Source: JACVRW01 sp963814095 (lineage in GTDB: Bacteria > Actinomycetota > Thermoleophilia > Solirubrobacterales > Thermoleophilaceae). From it: DNA of 64,000 nucleotides. The notes beneath the pieces were generated by a model. That model ran no database searches and had not been told where the DNA came from. It was given only the letters and a program-made list of their open reading frames with translations. This document shows positions 10,765 through 20,665 of this stretch, piece by piece (within the stretch, counting starts at the first letter, position 1; the number at the start of each line of letters is the position of its first letter). The stretch spans positions 5,111 through 69,110 of the forward strand of contig CAWFBT010000012.1 in assembly GCA_963814095.1 (NCBI GenBank), given 5' to 3'. A program made the translations under genes and the position numbers.

Positions 10765-11468
10765 GTGAGCAGCTCCCACTTTGACGAGATAGCCGCGGAG
10801 TACGACGAGTCGCTCCCCGCGCACGTCGTCGAGCACTACCTGCGCAAGCGCGCCGCGTTCGTGCTCGAGCACTGCCCGCGCGGGCGACGGCCTCGACGTG
10901 GGCTGCGGCACCGGCGTGCTGGCCGCGCGGCTGGCCGGCGCCGGCTACGAGATGACCGGGGTCGATCCCTCCGACGGGCATGCTCGACGTGCATGCGCGC
11001 GCGCGCGCCCGAGGTCGAGGCGGTCCAGGCGCTCCGGCGACCGAGCTGCCCTTCGCCGACGGCACGCTTCGACCTGGTGCTCACGCGTCGCGGCGATGCA
11101 CCACATCGCCGACCCGGCGGCGGTGCGCGCGACGCTCGGCGAGATGGTGCGGGTCGGCCGCGCCCGGCGGGCGCATCGCTCGTCTGGGACCACAACCCGC
11201 GCAACCCGTACTGGAAGCTCCTGATGGCGCGGGTGCCGCAGGACACCGGCGAGGAGCGGCTGGTGCCGGAGGACGGAGGTGCTCGCGGGCTGCGCGGCGG
11301 CCGGCGCGCGGGTGCTGCGCTCCGCCCAGCTCGGGCTCGTGCCCGACTTCGTGCCGCGCCGCGCGCTGCGCGGCGGCCGCGGCGCTGGAGCGGCTCGTGG
11401 AGCGCACGCCGCTGCGGCCGGCTCTGCGCCCACAACGTCGTGCTGGCGGAGAAGCCCGGCAGCGCTAG
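10765..11468 (+). CDS. Class I SAM methyltransferase, UbiE/Methyltransf_11-like (frameshifted)
   Basis: From GTG 10765 the joined frames read MSSSHFDEIAAEYDESLPAH, then the SAM loop LDVGCGTGVLAARLAGAGYE, VTGVDPSDGML-like motif II, TELPFADGTFDLVL, AAMHHIADPAAVRATLGEMV and RPGGRIVVWDHNPRNPYWK. It ends with LVPDFVPRRALR and HNVVLAEKPG. All canonical class I methyltransferase motifs are present and correctly spaced. About a dozen frame changes occur in 700 bases, and every one I could resolve is restored by deleting exactly one base (for example near 10978, 10990, 11028, 11041, 11069, 11087, 11167 and 11274). The substrate is unknown. The stop overlaps the convergent membrane gene by two or three bases. 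Confidence 0.65.
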
Positions 11469-13000
11469 CCGGCGGCTCCCAGATCTCCGACCGCGAGCTC
11501 CGTGTTGCCGGAGAAGCGTGCGCCGCTCGGCCAGCCGGTAGTCCGGCGGGAACAGGCTCGGCTCGAGCCGCGCGGCGCGTCGGCGCGTAGACGACGAAGA
11601 GCCGGCTGCCCGGCGCGCGGCGTGCGGCCCGCCGCATGACCTGCTCGCGCGGAACCACGCGGTCGAAGACGCCGAACGGCCGGTCGCGCTGCACCGGCGC
11701 CTGGAAGCGGACCACCTGGTGCGGCTCGCGCGAGCGCGACGTCGAGCGGGCTGCAGCGGCCCGGGGCTGAGCACCGCGCCGTCGATCACCACGTCGCCCG
11801 GCCGGGCGTCGCTCGTCGATGAAGCTCGGCCGCCGCCTCGAAGTCCGGACGCTGCGTGCTGTCGTCGAGCGAGCGTCGAGCGCGCCCGACGGCCAGGCAG
11901 GCGAGCACGCAGCGCGATCGCGACGTAGCGCAGGCGCGGCCCGGCCGCCACGAGCAGCGCGCCGAGGCCAGCGCGTAGCCCGGCCACGAGGCGGCCAGGT
12001 TGCGCGTGCTGAACAGGTTGGTGCCGACGGCGCTGACGAGCGCCGTCGCCGACCGGCACCGCCAGCGGCAAGCGCGACGCACCAGGACGCATCCGGCGGT
12101 CGACGCCGGCCACGAGCGACGGCCGCAGACCGCCTGCGCGCGACCGCGGCCACGAGTCCGCAGCGACCCGAGCGCAGCGCCGGCCACGAACAGCACCACG
12201 CGCGGCGATGCCGGGCAGCTCGCGCAGCCCGAGCACGGTCGTAGGGGTAGCCGACCGTCGCAGTGCGTCGAGCGCAGGTCCGGACGCGTGCCAGGTCGAA
12301 CGGGCTGAGCGCGGACAGGATCTCGGTGGTCGGCGAGTCGAGGTCGGCGCGCAGCCCGGAGAGCCAGGGCAGGAAGGCCACCGCCGCGCGCGACGTTCGC
12401 GATCAGCGCCGGCGCGGCGCGCCTCCGGGTGCGCCCACAGCAGCCAGCCGAGCTGGGCCGCGAGCACGAAGGCCGCGGTGTAGTGGGTGTACATCGCCGC
12501 GCACGAGCAGACCGCGTAGAGCGACCCACCAGCGCGCGCTGCGGGTGTCCAGCGCGAGCAGCATGGACAGCGTGGAGAGCGCGACCAGCAGGCATCATCA
12601 GCGCGTAGCCGCGCGCCTCGGCCGAGTAGTAGATCATGAACGGCGCGAGCGCCACGACCGCCGCGGCGGTCGAGCGCCGCGGGCGCGGCCGACGGTGCGC
12701 AGGCCCGAGCAGGTAGACGAGCGGGATCGTCGCGACGCCGGCGAGCGAGCGACGGCAGCCGCGCCATCTCGGGCGCGTCGCTCGAGCTGCGTCGCCGAGC
12801 CACGCGAGCAGGAAGTACAGCGGCGGCGTGATCTCGGCGTCGCGTGTGGACCGTCGAGACCAGACGCCGCCGAGCCCGTTCGTGCGAGACGATCCAGTAG
12901 CGTCGAGAGCTCGTCGGCCAGCAGCGACTCGCCGAGCCACTCGACACGCAGGGCGAGGCCCAGCAGCGGTGAGCGCGGCCACGGCGATCGGGCGCGGCAT
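11465..13000 (-). CDS. GT39-like polytopic membrane glycosyltransferase (frameshifted)
   Basis: The ATG at 13000 starts MPRPIAVAALTAAGLALRV. Near the N terminus comes ADELSTYWIVSHE, resembling the D/E pair in the first periplasmic loop of GT-C transferases. Then follow ITPPLYFLLAWLG and IPLVYLLG, MIYYSAEARGYALMM, and MAFLPWLSGLRADLDSPTTE. This is the layout of ArnT/PMT-like membrane transferases that use polyprenyl-phosphate sugars. The soluble C terminus reads VVIDGAVLSPGPL, SRLFVVYAPTRRAARLEPSL, FPPDYRLAERRTFSGNTELA and ends VGDLGAAG. It probably uses the lipid-linked sugar made by the GT2 proteins nearby; that is inference. Frame changes are frequent throughout. Confidence 0.55.
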
Positions 13001-13094
13001 GTGGCCGGAGCCGCGCCATCGGCGGCGTCACTCTAGGGCAGGCCGGGAGCGCGGTGCGGTCGCGGAGCGCTCCGATAGGGTGCGAAATTCGCGC

Positions 13095-14366
13095 ATGCAG
13101 AGTCCCCTCACCGTCGATGACAGCGGGACGCCCGCGGCGGCGGCGGACCGCAGTGGCGCCGGGGCGGGCCCGGTGGTGATCGAGGCGCGTGGCCTCGAGA
13201 AGTCCTTCCGCATCCCCGAGCACCGGATCGACACGCTCAAGGAGCGTGCGCTGCACCCGTTCCGCCGGATCGAGTACCGCGAGCTGCGGGCGCTGCGCGA
13301 CGTCTCCTTCGACGTCCACGAGCGGCGAGTTCTTCGGGATCGTCGGCCAGAACGGGTCGGGCAAGAGCACGCTGCTGAAGGTGCTGGCGTCGATCTACCG
13401 GGCCGACGCCGGACGGATCCGCATGGCCGGCCGGCTGGCCCCGTTCATCGAGCTGGGGGTGGGCTTCAACCACGAGCTGACCGCGCGCGAGAACGTGGTC
13501 CTCAACGGCGTGCTGATGGGCCTCTCGAAGACCGAGGCGCGCCGTCGCTTCGACGCGGTTCTCGAGTTCGCCGAGCTCGAGGACTTCGCCGAGCTCAAGC
13601 TCAAGAACTACTCGTCGGGAATGCTCGTGCGGCTCGCGTTCGCCGTGATGGTGCAGGCGGACGCCGACATCATGCTGATCGACGAGGTACTCGCCGTGGG
13701 CGACGTGGCCTTCGCGCAGAAGTGCATGGAGGTCTTCCACGAGCGCCGCGAGGCCGGCAAGACGGTCGTGCTCGTCACCCACGACATGGGCGCCGTCCAG
13801 TCGCTCTGCCACCGGGCGATGCTGATGGAGCATGGCCGGGTCACCTACATAGGCGACCCCGAGGAGACGGCCATGCGCTACTACCGCCTGAACTTCATGG
13901 GCGGCGGCCACGAGTCGGACGCGCACGGACGAGACACGCCGGGCGCTCCCAGACATCAAGGCGCGGACGCTGGACGCGCGGCTGCTCGATGCCCTCGGGG
14001 CAGCCGGTCGAGAGCGTCGCGCAGGGGACGCCGCTTCGGCTCGACGCGCAGCTCGAGGCCCGACGGGAACTCGAGCAGCCGAGCTTTCTGATCCAGGCGA
14101 TGAACGAGGACAGCGTCGTGGTCTTCAGCCTGAAGCGGACGCTCGGCGAGAGCGGTCCGAAGCGGCTGCGCGCGGGCGAGCGCGTGCGCATCGCGGGCAG
14201 AATCGACAACGCGCTCGTGCCGGGGCGCTACTCGATCGACTGCTGGGTCCGCCAGGATCGCCCGGGCGGCGACATGGCCGTCCAGGGCCTGAGGCTGCTC
14301 GAATTCACCGTCGACGGAGACGAAGCCCACGGGCGGCGTGGTCGACGTCGACGCCGACCTGAGCGT
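13095..14366 (+). CDS. Wzt-type polysaccharide ABC exporter ATPase (frameshifted)
   Basis: ATG 13095 starts MQSPLTVDDSGTPAAAADRS. After a variable N-terminal stretch comes IEARGLEKSFRIPEHR, then Walker A GQNGSGKSTLLKVLA (13350-13390) and FIELGVGFNHELTARENV. The ABC signature is in YSSGMLVRLAFAVM and Walker B in IMLIDEVLAVGD, followed by VVLVTHDMGAVQSLC. The 'YSSGM' signature is typical of O-antigen/teichoic-acid exporters (Wzt, TagH). From about 13950 a beta-rich C-terminal domain follows (RLDAQLEARRELEQPSFLIQ, RIDNALVPGRYSIDCWV), matching the Wzt substrate-recognition domain that binds the glycan end. Frame changes lie near 13325, 13930, 13985 and 14330; the exact end is uncertain. It pairs with the permease at 14391 to move finished glycan across the inner membrane. 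Confidence 0.8.
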
Positions 14367-14390
14367 GACATCGGAACGCGGGAGCGGCCG

Positions 14391-15240
14391 ATGGCTGAGC
14401 CTGCCGAGCTCGAGCTGCGCGAGATCAGCGGCCCGTCCGCGCTCGGCGGCGGCTGGCGCCGCTCCTGGGAGCTGCTCTCGCTGATCGCGGTCAACGACTT
14501 CAAGAAGACCTACTTCGGCACCGCACTCGGCTACCTCTGGTCGCTCGCCCGCCCGCTGCTGCTGTTCGCCGTCCTGCTGGCCGTCTTCACGCAGGTCTTC
14601 CGTATCGGCTCAGAGGTGCCGAACTATCCCGTCCTGCTTGCTGTTCAACATCGTCCTGTTCAGCTTCTTCCAGGAGGCGACGCTCACGGCCGTCACGTCG
14701 ATCGTGAGCCAGGAGTCGGTGGTCCGCAAGACGCAGTTCCCACGCCTCGTCATCCCGCTCGCGGTGGTGCTCACGAGCCTCTTCAACCTCGGGCTCAACC
14801 TGATCGTGGTCTTCGTCTTCATCCTCGCCTGGGGCATCGACCCGACCTGGACCTGGCTGCGGATGCCGCTGATCGTCGCGCTGCTCGTCGTGATCACGAC
14901 CGCCACGTCGATGATCCTGTCGTCGCTCTATCCGCGCTTCCGCGACCTGTCGATCATCTGGTCGGTCGCCGCCACGGTGCTCTTCTACGCGAGCCCCGTG
15001 CTCTACCCGGAGGAGGCGATCCGCAGCGAGCTGCTTCATGACGTGCTGCAGGCCAATCCGCTCGCGCCGATACTCGAGCTGGCGCGAGTGTGGGTGATCG
15101 ACCCAAGCGCCGCGGGGCCCGTCGAGGCCTCCGGGGGCATCGCGGGGCTGATCCCCGCGATCGTCATCTACGTGGTGGTCTGCTTCCTCGCTGTCTGGGT
15201 GTTCAGGCGCGAGGCGCCCCGGATCGCGGAGCAACTCTGA
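14391..15240 (+). CDS. Wzm-type polysaccharide ABC exporter permease (one frameshift)
   Basis: ATG 14391 begins MAEPAELELREISGPSALGG. The cytoplasmic N-terminal helix is followed by the hallmark LIAVNDFKKTYFGTALGYLW of ABC-2 permeases, then about six membrane spans (LLFAVLLAVFTQVFRI, LGLNLIVVFVFILAWG, LIVALLVVITTATSM, IIWSVAATVLFYASPVLYP and VIYVVVCFLAVWVFR). The region SLYPRFRDLSIIW is typical of this family. It forms the membrane channel for the ATPase at 13095. One extra T in the run at 14638-14639 breaks the frame; removing it restores LLLFNIVLFSFF. This is the last of the dense frame errors. The stop TGA at 15238-15240 overlaps the start of the next gene. Confidence 0.85.
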
Positions 15241-17606
15241 AGGCCGCATCCGCCGCCGTTCCCTTCCTCCTCGCGCTCGTCCTTCTCGCCCCGGCGATCC
15301 TGGGCGGCAAGGTGATGTCGGCGAGCGACGTCGTGCTCTTCTCGCCGCCATTCCCGCCCCAGCCACCCGGCGCGGTGCCCGAGAACCCGATGCAGTTCGA
15401 CTCGGCATACGTGTTCGAGCCGGACGGGTTGCTCGTGCGCGAGGCGCTCCGCGAGGGTCGGCTGCCGCTCTGGGCGCCCGAGCTGGGCGCCGGCTGGCCG
15501 CTGTTGGCGACGCAGCAGAGCGCCCCGCTCTACCCGCTCAATTGGATCGGAGTGGTGTTCCCGTACTGGGAGTCGCTCGCCTGGATCGCGCTCCTGAAAC
15601 TGGGGCTCGGGGGGCTCGGAGCGTTCCTGCTCGGCGGGGCGCTCGGGCTTCGGCGCGGCCCGGCGCTGCTCGGCGGCGTCGGGTTCGCGTTCGGCACCTA
15701 CATGGTCGTCTGGCTCATGCACCCGCACGTGAACGCTTACGTGCTGCTGCCGTGGTTGCTGTTCCTCGGCGAACGCCTGGCGCGCTCGGGGTCCGTTCCC
15801 GACGCGGCCGCATTGGCCGGCGTACTCGGAATCGCCTTCCTGGGCGGCCACCCGGCGAGCGCTCTGATCGTGGCGCTAGCCGCCGCCGCATGGGTCGCCT
15901 ACCGGATCGCGGCGCTCGACCTGGCACGCCCCGCGGCCGCGCGCCGGGCCGGGCTCGCCGCCGCCGCGGGGCTGCTCGGCGCCGTGATCGGCGCGGTGAT
16001 GCTGCTGCCGCTCTTCGAGGCTCTGGGCCAGTCCTGGAACTACTCGCGCTCACAGCCGCCGCTGCCCATCAGGTCCGGGCTCAGCCTGTTCTTTCCTGAG
16101 TACTGGGGCCGCGCCGACCGCGGGCCTGACCTTGGCCCGCTCAACTTCACCGAGCGCACGATCTACGCGGGTGCTGTGCCGGCGATCCTCGCCGTGGCGG
16201 GGCTGGCCGCGCGCCGTCCCAGCGGCCCCCAGCTCTTCTTCGCCGGCCTGGCGCTCGTCGGCCTGCTGCTGGCGCTCGACACGGGGCCGATTGCCTCTGC
16301 CGCGGGCTCGCTTCCGGTGCTCGACGAGATCCAGCTGCACCGTGTGCTCGTGCTCGTCCTGTTCGGGATCGCCATGCTCGGCGCGTTCGGGCTTCAGCGG
16401 TTGCTTGACGTAACGCCGGTGGAACGCCGCCGCATGCTGATCGCGGGGGCGCTGACAGCGCTGGTGCCAGTGCTCGTGGCGCTGCTCGTCAATCTGTCAG
16501 CGGTCGACGAGCTGGGTGGTGCCGTCGAGCGGCTGGTCGGCGTGACTTCACCGGCGTCCAACGACGCGCTGGTCATGCAGTCGCTGCTGCGCTGGCTGCT
16601 GCCCGCGCTGGCCGCGGTGGCGCTACTCGCCTTCGCGCTCGGGCGCCGGCGTTCCTCCACACTGGTCGCCGGGGTCGCACTCGCCGTCACGGCGATCGAT
16701 CTGCTCGCCATGGGCTGGGGCTACAACCCGGCGATCCCCAAGGCGGAGGCAGACCCGCCCGCGCCGGCACCGGTCGAGGCGATGCAGCGGGTCAGCGACG
16801 GCGGCGAGCGCGTCACGGGCATCGGCGGGCTCGTGCCCAATTCCGCCTCGCGCTGGGGCCTGCTCGACGCGCGCGGGCACGAGCAACCCGTGGTCGAGCG
16901 CACGATCCTGCTCTGGTTCGGGCTCGGCGGCGTCGTGGGCGACGGCGCGGTCGCGGTTGATCCACAGGACCCGAAGTCGAGGCTGCTGCTCGACGTGTTC
17001 GGGGTGCGCGCTGTGCTCACGCCTCCCGGCGCGGGCCCCCTCCCACCGGGGCTCCGCGGCAGCCGCTTGGAGTACGGCGGGCCGGGCGGGAACGTGCTCG
17101 AGCGCCCCGCGCCGTTGCCGCCGGCCTTCGTTGCCTACTCATGGCGACCGAGCGCCGGGCTCGACGAGTCGATCCTCCATGTCGGCCTCGGAAGCGCCGG
17201 GCAGGCACACGACCAGCCGGCGATCGAGACCGCCGTCCAGGCACCGCCCGGCCCGCCGCTCCCCGCCACGCCCGCAAGAGTCGTGGAGCGCTCGGACACC
17301 GAGGTCGTCGTTGAGGTCGTCGCGCGCCGTGCCGGCCAGCTCGTGCTGCTCGACACGTACTACCCCGGCTGGGAGGCGGAGGTCGACGGCGAGGAGACCG
17401 AGATCCGCCCGGCCAACGGCGCCTTCCGCGCGGTGCCGGTCGATGCCGGCCGACACGAGGTCCGCTTCGACTACCGGCCGGCCAGCGTCGTCGCGGGCGG
17501 CATCACGACCGTCGTGGCGCTGCTTGTGGTGCTCGCCGGTCTGGCCTGGCCGCGGCTGCGCCGGCGTCAGTCGTCGAGGAACGACTCGAGCCGCTCGACG
17601 AGCTGA
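15237..17606 (+). CDS. YfhO-like polytopic membrane protein
   Basis: This protein of 789 residues has a first membrane span at residues 6-25 (AVPFLLALVLLAPAILGGKV), about ten more spans to residue 520, then a beta-rich extracytoplasmic domain and a last span near the C terminus. Landmarks are SDVVLFSPPFPPQPPG, LPLWAPELGAGWPLLATQQS and PLYPLNWIGVVFPY near the N terminus and VLLDTYYPGWEAEVDGEETE near the C terminus; these are hallmarks of the YfhO/DUF6044 type. YfhO proteins are linked to glycosylation of lipoteichoic acid or related glycans. No ATG, GTG or TTG lies before the first span. The only fit is CTG at 15237, overlapping the permease stop as CTGA, so coupled translation is likely. The last 40 bases overlap the convergent gene. 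Confidence 0.7.
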   Translation: MKAASAAVPFLLALVLLAPAILGGKVMSASDVVLFSPPFPPQPPGAVPENPMQFDSAYVFEPDGLLVREALREGRLPLWAPELGAGWPLLATQQSAPLYPLNWIGVVFPYWESLAWIALLKLGLGGLGAFLLGGALGLRRGPALLGGVGFAFGTYMVVWLMHPHVNAYVLLPWLLFLGERLARSGSVPDAAALAGVLGIAFLGGHPASALIVALAAAAWVAYRIAALDLARPAAARRAGLAAAAGLLGAVIGAVMLLPLFEALGQSWNYSRSQPPLPIRSGLSLFFPEYWGRADRGPDLGPLNFTERTIYAGAVPAILAVAGLAARRPSGPQLFFAGLALVGLLLALDTGPIASAAGSLPVLDEIQLHRVLVLVLFGIAMLGAFGLQRLLDVTPVERRRMLIAGALTALVPVLVALLVNLSAVDELGGAVERLVGVTSPASNDALVMQSLLRWLLPALAAVALLAFALGRRRSSTLVAGVALAVTAIDLLAMGWGYNPAIPKAEADPPAPAPVEAMQRVSDGGERVTGIGGLVPNSASRWGLLDARGHEQPVVERTILLWFGLGGVVGDGAVAVDPQDPKSRLLLDVFGVRAVLTPPGAGPLPPGLRGSRLEYGGPGGNVLERPAPLPPAFVAYSWRPSAGLDESILHVGLGSAGQAHDQPAIETAVQAPPGPPLPATPARVVERSDTEVVVEVVARRAGQLVLLDTYYPGWEAEVDGEETEIRPANGAFRAVPVDAGRHEVRFDYRPASVVAGGITTVVALLVVLAGLAWPRLRRRQSSRNDSSRSTS

Positions 17607-20272
17607 TCGGGGAAGGAGTCGCTCCAGCTGCGGCTCCAGTCGACGCGGCTGCCGCTCACGCGCCGGGTGGGGTCGGCTGACCCTTCGACCGCCTCATGCA
17701 GGCCGACGACGATCTCCTCGACTGTCGGCTCCACCGCGATCAGATTCGGCGAGATCGCCGCAAGCGCGCCCGCCGTCTTGTTCTCGAAGCTGTTCGTGAC
17801 GGTCAGCATGCCCGCCGCGGCCATCTCGATCGGCGGCAGGCTCGGGTGCGGCGTGTACATCAGCGCTAGCCCGACGTCATGCTCGCCCAGCAGCCGGGCG
17901 TACTCGTCCTGATCGCGGCGCGGCACCAGCTCGAGCCGCGCCCCGCGCCCGAGCTGAATCGGCGGTCCCTCGTCCAGGCTGCCGATGCCATAGAGCTCCC
18001 AGCCGCTCAGGATCCCGCGCTCGACGGCCTCTGCGAGCGCGAGCGCACCCAGTTCGAACATGTTGCGCGAGGCGTGGGCCTCCGGGCGCGCGTAGAAGAG
18101 CAGCCGGCGCGTCTCGCGGCGCGAGAGCTCGTCCTCGCTCGGCGCGTGCACGTCCGTGATCGCGTTCTCGAACGACACCGAGGCGGCGTCGCCCGCCGTA
18201 GCCCCGTCCGCGTACACGCCGTAGCCGTGCTGTTTGAAGAAGTCGCGCAGGAGCTCGGTCGAGAAGAGCGCCCGGTGCGGCAGCGCGTAGGACTCGTGGG
18301 CCAGGGCCGCGAGGCTCCCCATCGGGAACGTGAAGGGCTCGTACTCCTGGATCAGGTAGAGGAAGCGCTGGCGCTCGAGGTCGTCGAGCGCAGCCTTCGC
18401 GAGATGCGCGGTCCACCAGGTTGTGGCGACGAAGCGATCGTCGCGGCTCACCTCGAGAGCCACGGCCTCGCGCGCGAACGTCACCTCGACCTGGTCGAAG
18501 ACGCCAGCAAGCCCCGCGTACGCCTCGATTCGGTTCTGCCAGTCGGCCGGCAGCGGGCCGACCGGATCGACCGTCACGACGCGCACGCGCGCGCCGCGCT
18601 CCGCGAGCCGGCGCGCCAGGTTGAGCTTGCCGATGTAACCCCCGAAGAAATGCTTGAGGTCGATCTTCGGGATGAGGATGTTGATGCGCGCCGGGGCGTC
18701 CTCGCGGACCGCGATGTCGAGCGGCTGCAGCTTCTCCGAGATCAGCCGCACCGAGGGGCTGTCGGGCCCGCGCTGCCCGGGCTTGAGAGCGAGCCGCGGC
18801 GGGGGGCGCGAGTCGAGCCGCAGCCGGCGCGGCGACTCCCCCACCCGGGCCATCGCGCGCAGCGCATGGCGCCACGCGAAGCCGAAGAACAGCCCGAGCT
18901 CCGCACCGAGGGTCTCCGGCTTGCCGACGAGCTCGCGGCCGGCCCGCGCCGCGAGCCAACCGAGCTCGGCCGGCGAGCGGTCGGCGTGAAGGAAACGCTC
19001 CAGGGCGCGCCGCTTGGGCTCCGGCATCTCGTCCCCGCAGCGCAGCAACAGGATCGTTGCGAACTGCATGAGCCGGCATGCGTCGACAAAGTAGGTGAGC
19101 CGCCACAGCCGCACGCGGTCGCGCAGCGGGCGCCGCCAGCCGCGCAGGCGGTCGCCGAGCGTGGGCATGGTGTTGGCCCTCGCGTGCCCGAGCACGGCCG
19201 CGCGGTGCTGGACGTAGTCGTAGAGCGGTGCCGGCACGAACGCGATGTCCCCGAGCGAGAGGGCGCAGAGCCCGATCCAATGGTCGTGGAAGTGGTGAAA
19301 CTGACCGGGCGGGAACGGCAGTGCGGCATCCAGCAGGCGACGCGGGAAGAGCGAGGCGGCGCCTGTCACGGAGTTGGCCATCAGCACGGACGAGATGTCC
19401 TCGTGGTTGTTGCGGCGCGTCTGCCAGTAGCTGGGCGCGAGCACGTCGCCGTCGCCGTCCACGATGCGGGCGTCGCTGTAGACGAGTTGTGCCGGGCCGA
19501 TCGCCGCCAGCAGCCTCTCGAGCTTGTCGGGCTCCCACCGGTCGTCCTGATCCGCCATGGCTACGAAGTCCGCGCCGGCGGGCACGAGCGACAGGACGCG
19601 CTCGAAGTTGGCGTAGAAGCCGAGCCGAACGGGCGAGCGCGACAGCACGAATCGCGGGTCGTCGCCGATCGCCTCCTCGATAGCCGCGACGTGCCTCTGG
19701 CTCGAGCAGTCGTCGCTCACGATGCAGACCCAGTTGCGGTGCGTCTGCGCGCGCAGCGAGCCGAGCTGACGCCGCAGCAGCGCCGCCGAGGGTTCGTGCG
19801 TGGCCATCGCGACGACCACGAACGGCCCCGAGCCCACCGCAGGCGGCGCGAGCTCGAGCGGGCTCGGCGGCGACTCGACCTCGACGGTCCCAAGCTCCAG
19901 CTCCTCGGCGGCGCCGCCGTCGGCGAGCCGCACTCGCAGCGTCACGACGACCGTCTCGCCGGCCGCCACACCCTCGATCGGCACGGTTCCCCAGAAGCCG
20001 CTCTCGAGGCTGCCCGGCGGAGGATCCGGAGAGAGCGCCTCGAGCACGTCGCCTCGGGGCATCCCGTGGGCCGCGACGGGCACCGCGCCGGCGCCGGCGT
20101 CGAGTTCGAGCCCGGCCACCTGGGAGCGCCGCGACACACACCAGCCGCTGACGAACAGGGCGGTCCGACGCGCCGCGATGAGGGTGCTCGGGAGGCCGAA
20201 GTCGAGCGCGGCCGTCAGGCACTGGCGCCCCGCCGCCTTGGTTGTGCCCGCGCTGGGATTCAGGCGGCCCAC
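17567..20272 (-). CDS. Two-domain glycosyltransferase: GT2 plus WsaF-like rhamnosyltransferase domain
   Basis: GTG 20272 has a good ribosome site (GGAGG, four bases before) and gives 901 residues. Residues about 1-150 form a beta-rich domain. The GT2 domain follows with VVAMATHEPSAALLRRQLGS, NWVCIVSDDCSSQ, FVAMADQDDRWEPDKLERLL (DQDD metal site) and QFHHFHDHWIGLCALS. The C-terminal half starts near residue 510 with INILIPKIDLKHFFGGYIGK, a signature of WsaF-type GT4 rhamnosyltransferases, and continues to FLYLIQEYEPFTFPMG, FYARPEAHASRNMFELG and ALMYTPHPSLPPIEMAAAGM. It probably adds two sugars, one per domain, to the exported glycan; donor identity is inferred from the family only. It is divergent from the LPxTG gene (37 bases between starts). 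Confidence 0.8.
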   Translation of the reverse strand: MGRLNPSAGTTKAAGRQCLTAALDFGLPSTLIAARRTALFVSGWCVSRRSQVAGLELDAGAGAVPVAAHGMPRGDVLEALSPDPPPGSLESGFWGTVPIEGVAAGETVVVTLRVRLADGGAAEELELGTVEVESPPSPLELAPPAVGSGPFVVVAMATHEPSAALLRRQLGSLRAQTHRNWVCIVSDDCSSQRHVAAIEEAIGDDPRFVLSRSPVRLGFYANFERVLSLVPAGADFVAMADQDDRWEPDKLERLLAAIGPAQLVYSDARIVDGDGDVLAPSYWQTRRNNHEDISSVLMANSVTGAASLFPRRLLDAALPFPPGQFHHFHDHWIGLCALSLGDIAFVPAPLYDYVQHRAAVLGHARANTMPTLGDRLRGWRRPLRDRVRLWRLTYFVDACRLMQFATILLLRCGDEMPEPKRRALERFLHADRSPAELGWLAARAGRELVGKPETLGAELGLFFGFAWRHALRAMARVGESPRRLRLDSRPPPRLALKPGQRGPDSPSVRLISEKLQPLDIAVREDAPARINILIPKIDLKHFFGGYIGKLNLARRLAERGARVRVVTVDPVGPLPADWQNRIEAYAGLAGVFDQVEVTFAREAVALEVSRDDRFVATTWWTAHLAKAALDDLERQRFLYLIQEYEPFTFPMGSLAALAHESYALPHRALFSTELLRDFFKQHGYGVYADGATAGDAASVSFENAITDVHAPSEDELSRRETRRLLFYARPEAHASRNMFELGALALAEAVERGILSGWELYGIGSLDEGPPIQLGRGARLELVPRRDQDEYARLLGEHDVGLALMYTPHPSLPPIEMAAAGMLTVTNSFENKTAGALAAISPNLIAVEPTVEEIVVGLHEAVEGSADPTRRVSGSRVDWSRSWSDSFPDQLVERLESFLDD

Positions 20273-20309
20273 CCTACCTCCGCCGTCGCCTCTGCTACCA
20301 ATATCCGCC

Positions 20310-20642
20310 GTGCGCGCACGCCCACAGGCCCTGCTCATCCTCGCGCTGCTGATCGCGCTCGTCGTCCCGAGCGCCGCCTTCGCCCAAAGCGCCGGCGACG
20401 ACCAGTACAGCGACCCGTTCGGCGAGGACCAGCAGCAGGAGCAACAACCGGCGTCGCAGCAGCCGGAGACGCCCGCAGCGCCGGTCGAGCCCGCGCCGAC
20501 CGACGGCTCCGGTGAGGAGGCCGTCGTGCCTACCGAGTCGAGCGACCCGAGCCTGCCGGTGACCGGCCTTCCGGCGCTGACGCTGCTTGCGCTTGGCGCG
20601 GGGATGCTGGCCACCGGCCTCCTGGTGCGGCGCCGAGCCTGA
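20310..20642 (+). CDS. Small secreted LPxTG-anchored protein
   Basis: GTG 20310 gives 110 residues. Residues 1-25 are a signal peptide (ALLILALLIALVVPSAAFAQ). A Gln/Pro/Glu-rich, low-complexity middle follows (DQQQEQQPASQQPETPAAP). The C-terminal sorting signal is LPVTG, a hydrophobic span (LPALTLLALGAGMLATGLLV) and an RRRA tail. Sortase would cut between T and G and join it to the cell wall. No sortase gene is in the window. Its place inside the polysaccharide locus suggests a wall-attached spacer or structural protein. The gene is followed 23 bases on by the GT4-GT2 fusion. Confidence 0.75.
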   Translation: MRARPQALLILALLIALVVPSAAFAQSAGDDQYSDPFGEDQQQEQQPASQQPETPAAPVEPAPTDGSGEEAVVPTESSDPSLPVTGLPALTLLALGAGMLATGLLVRRRA

Positions 20643-20665
20643 GCCGGCGCTCGGCTCGCCCCGGC

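Noticed and set aside
1..14640. A degenerate, decaying gene cluster
   Set aside because: Motifs are intact between breaks and the breaks are nearly all one-base insertions, so sequence error explains them better.
20639..20665. A third CTGA overlap starting the GT4-GT2 gene
   Set aside because: A normal GTG at 20666 is available before the conserved sequence, so CTG is not needed.
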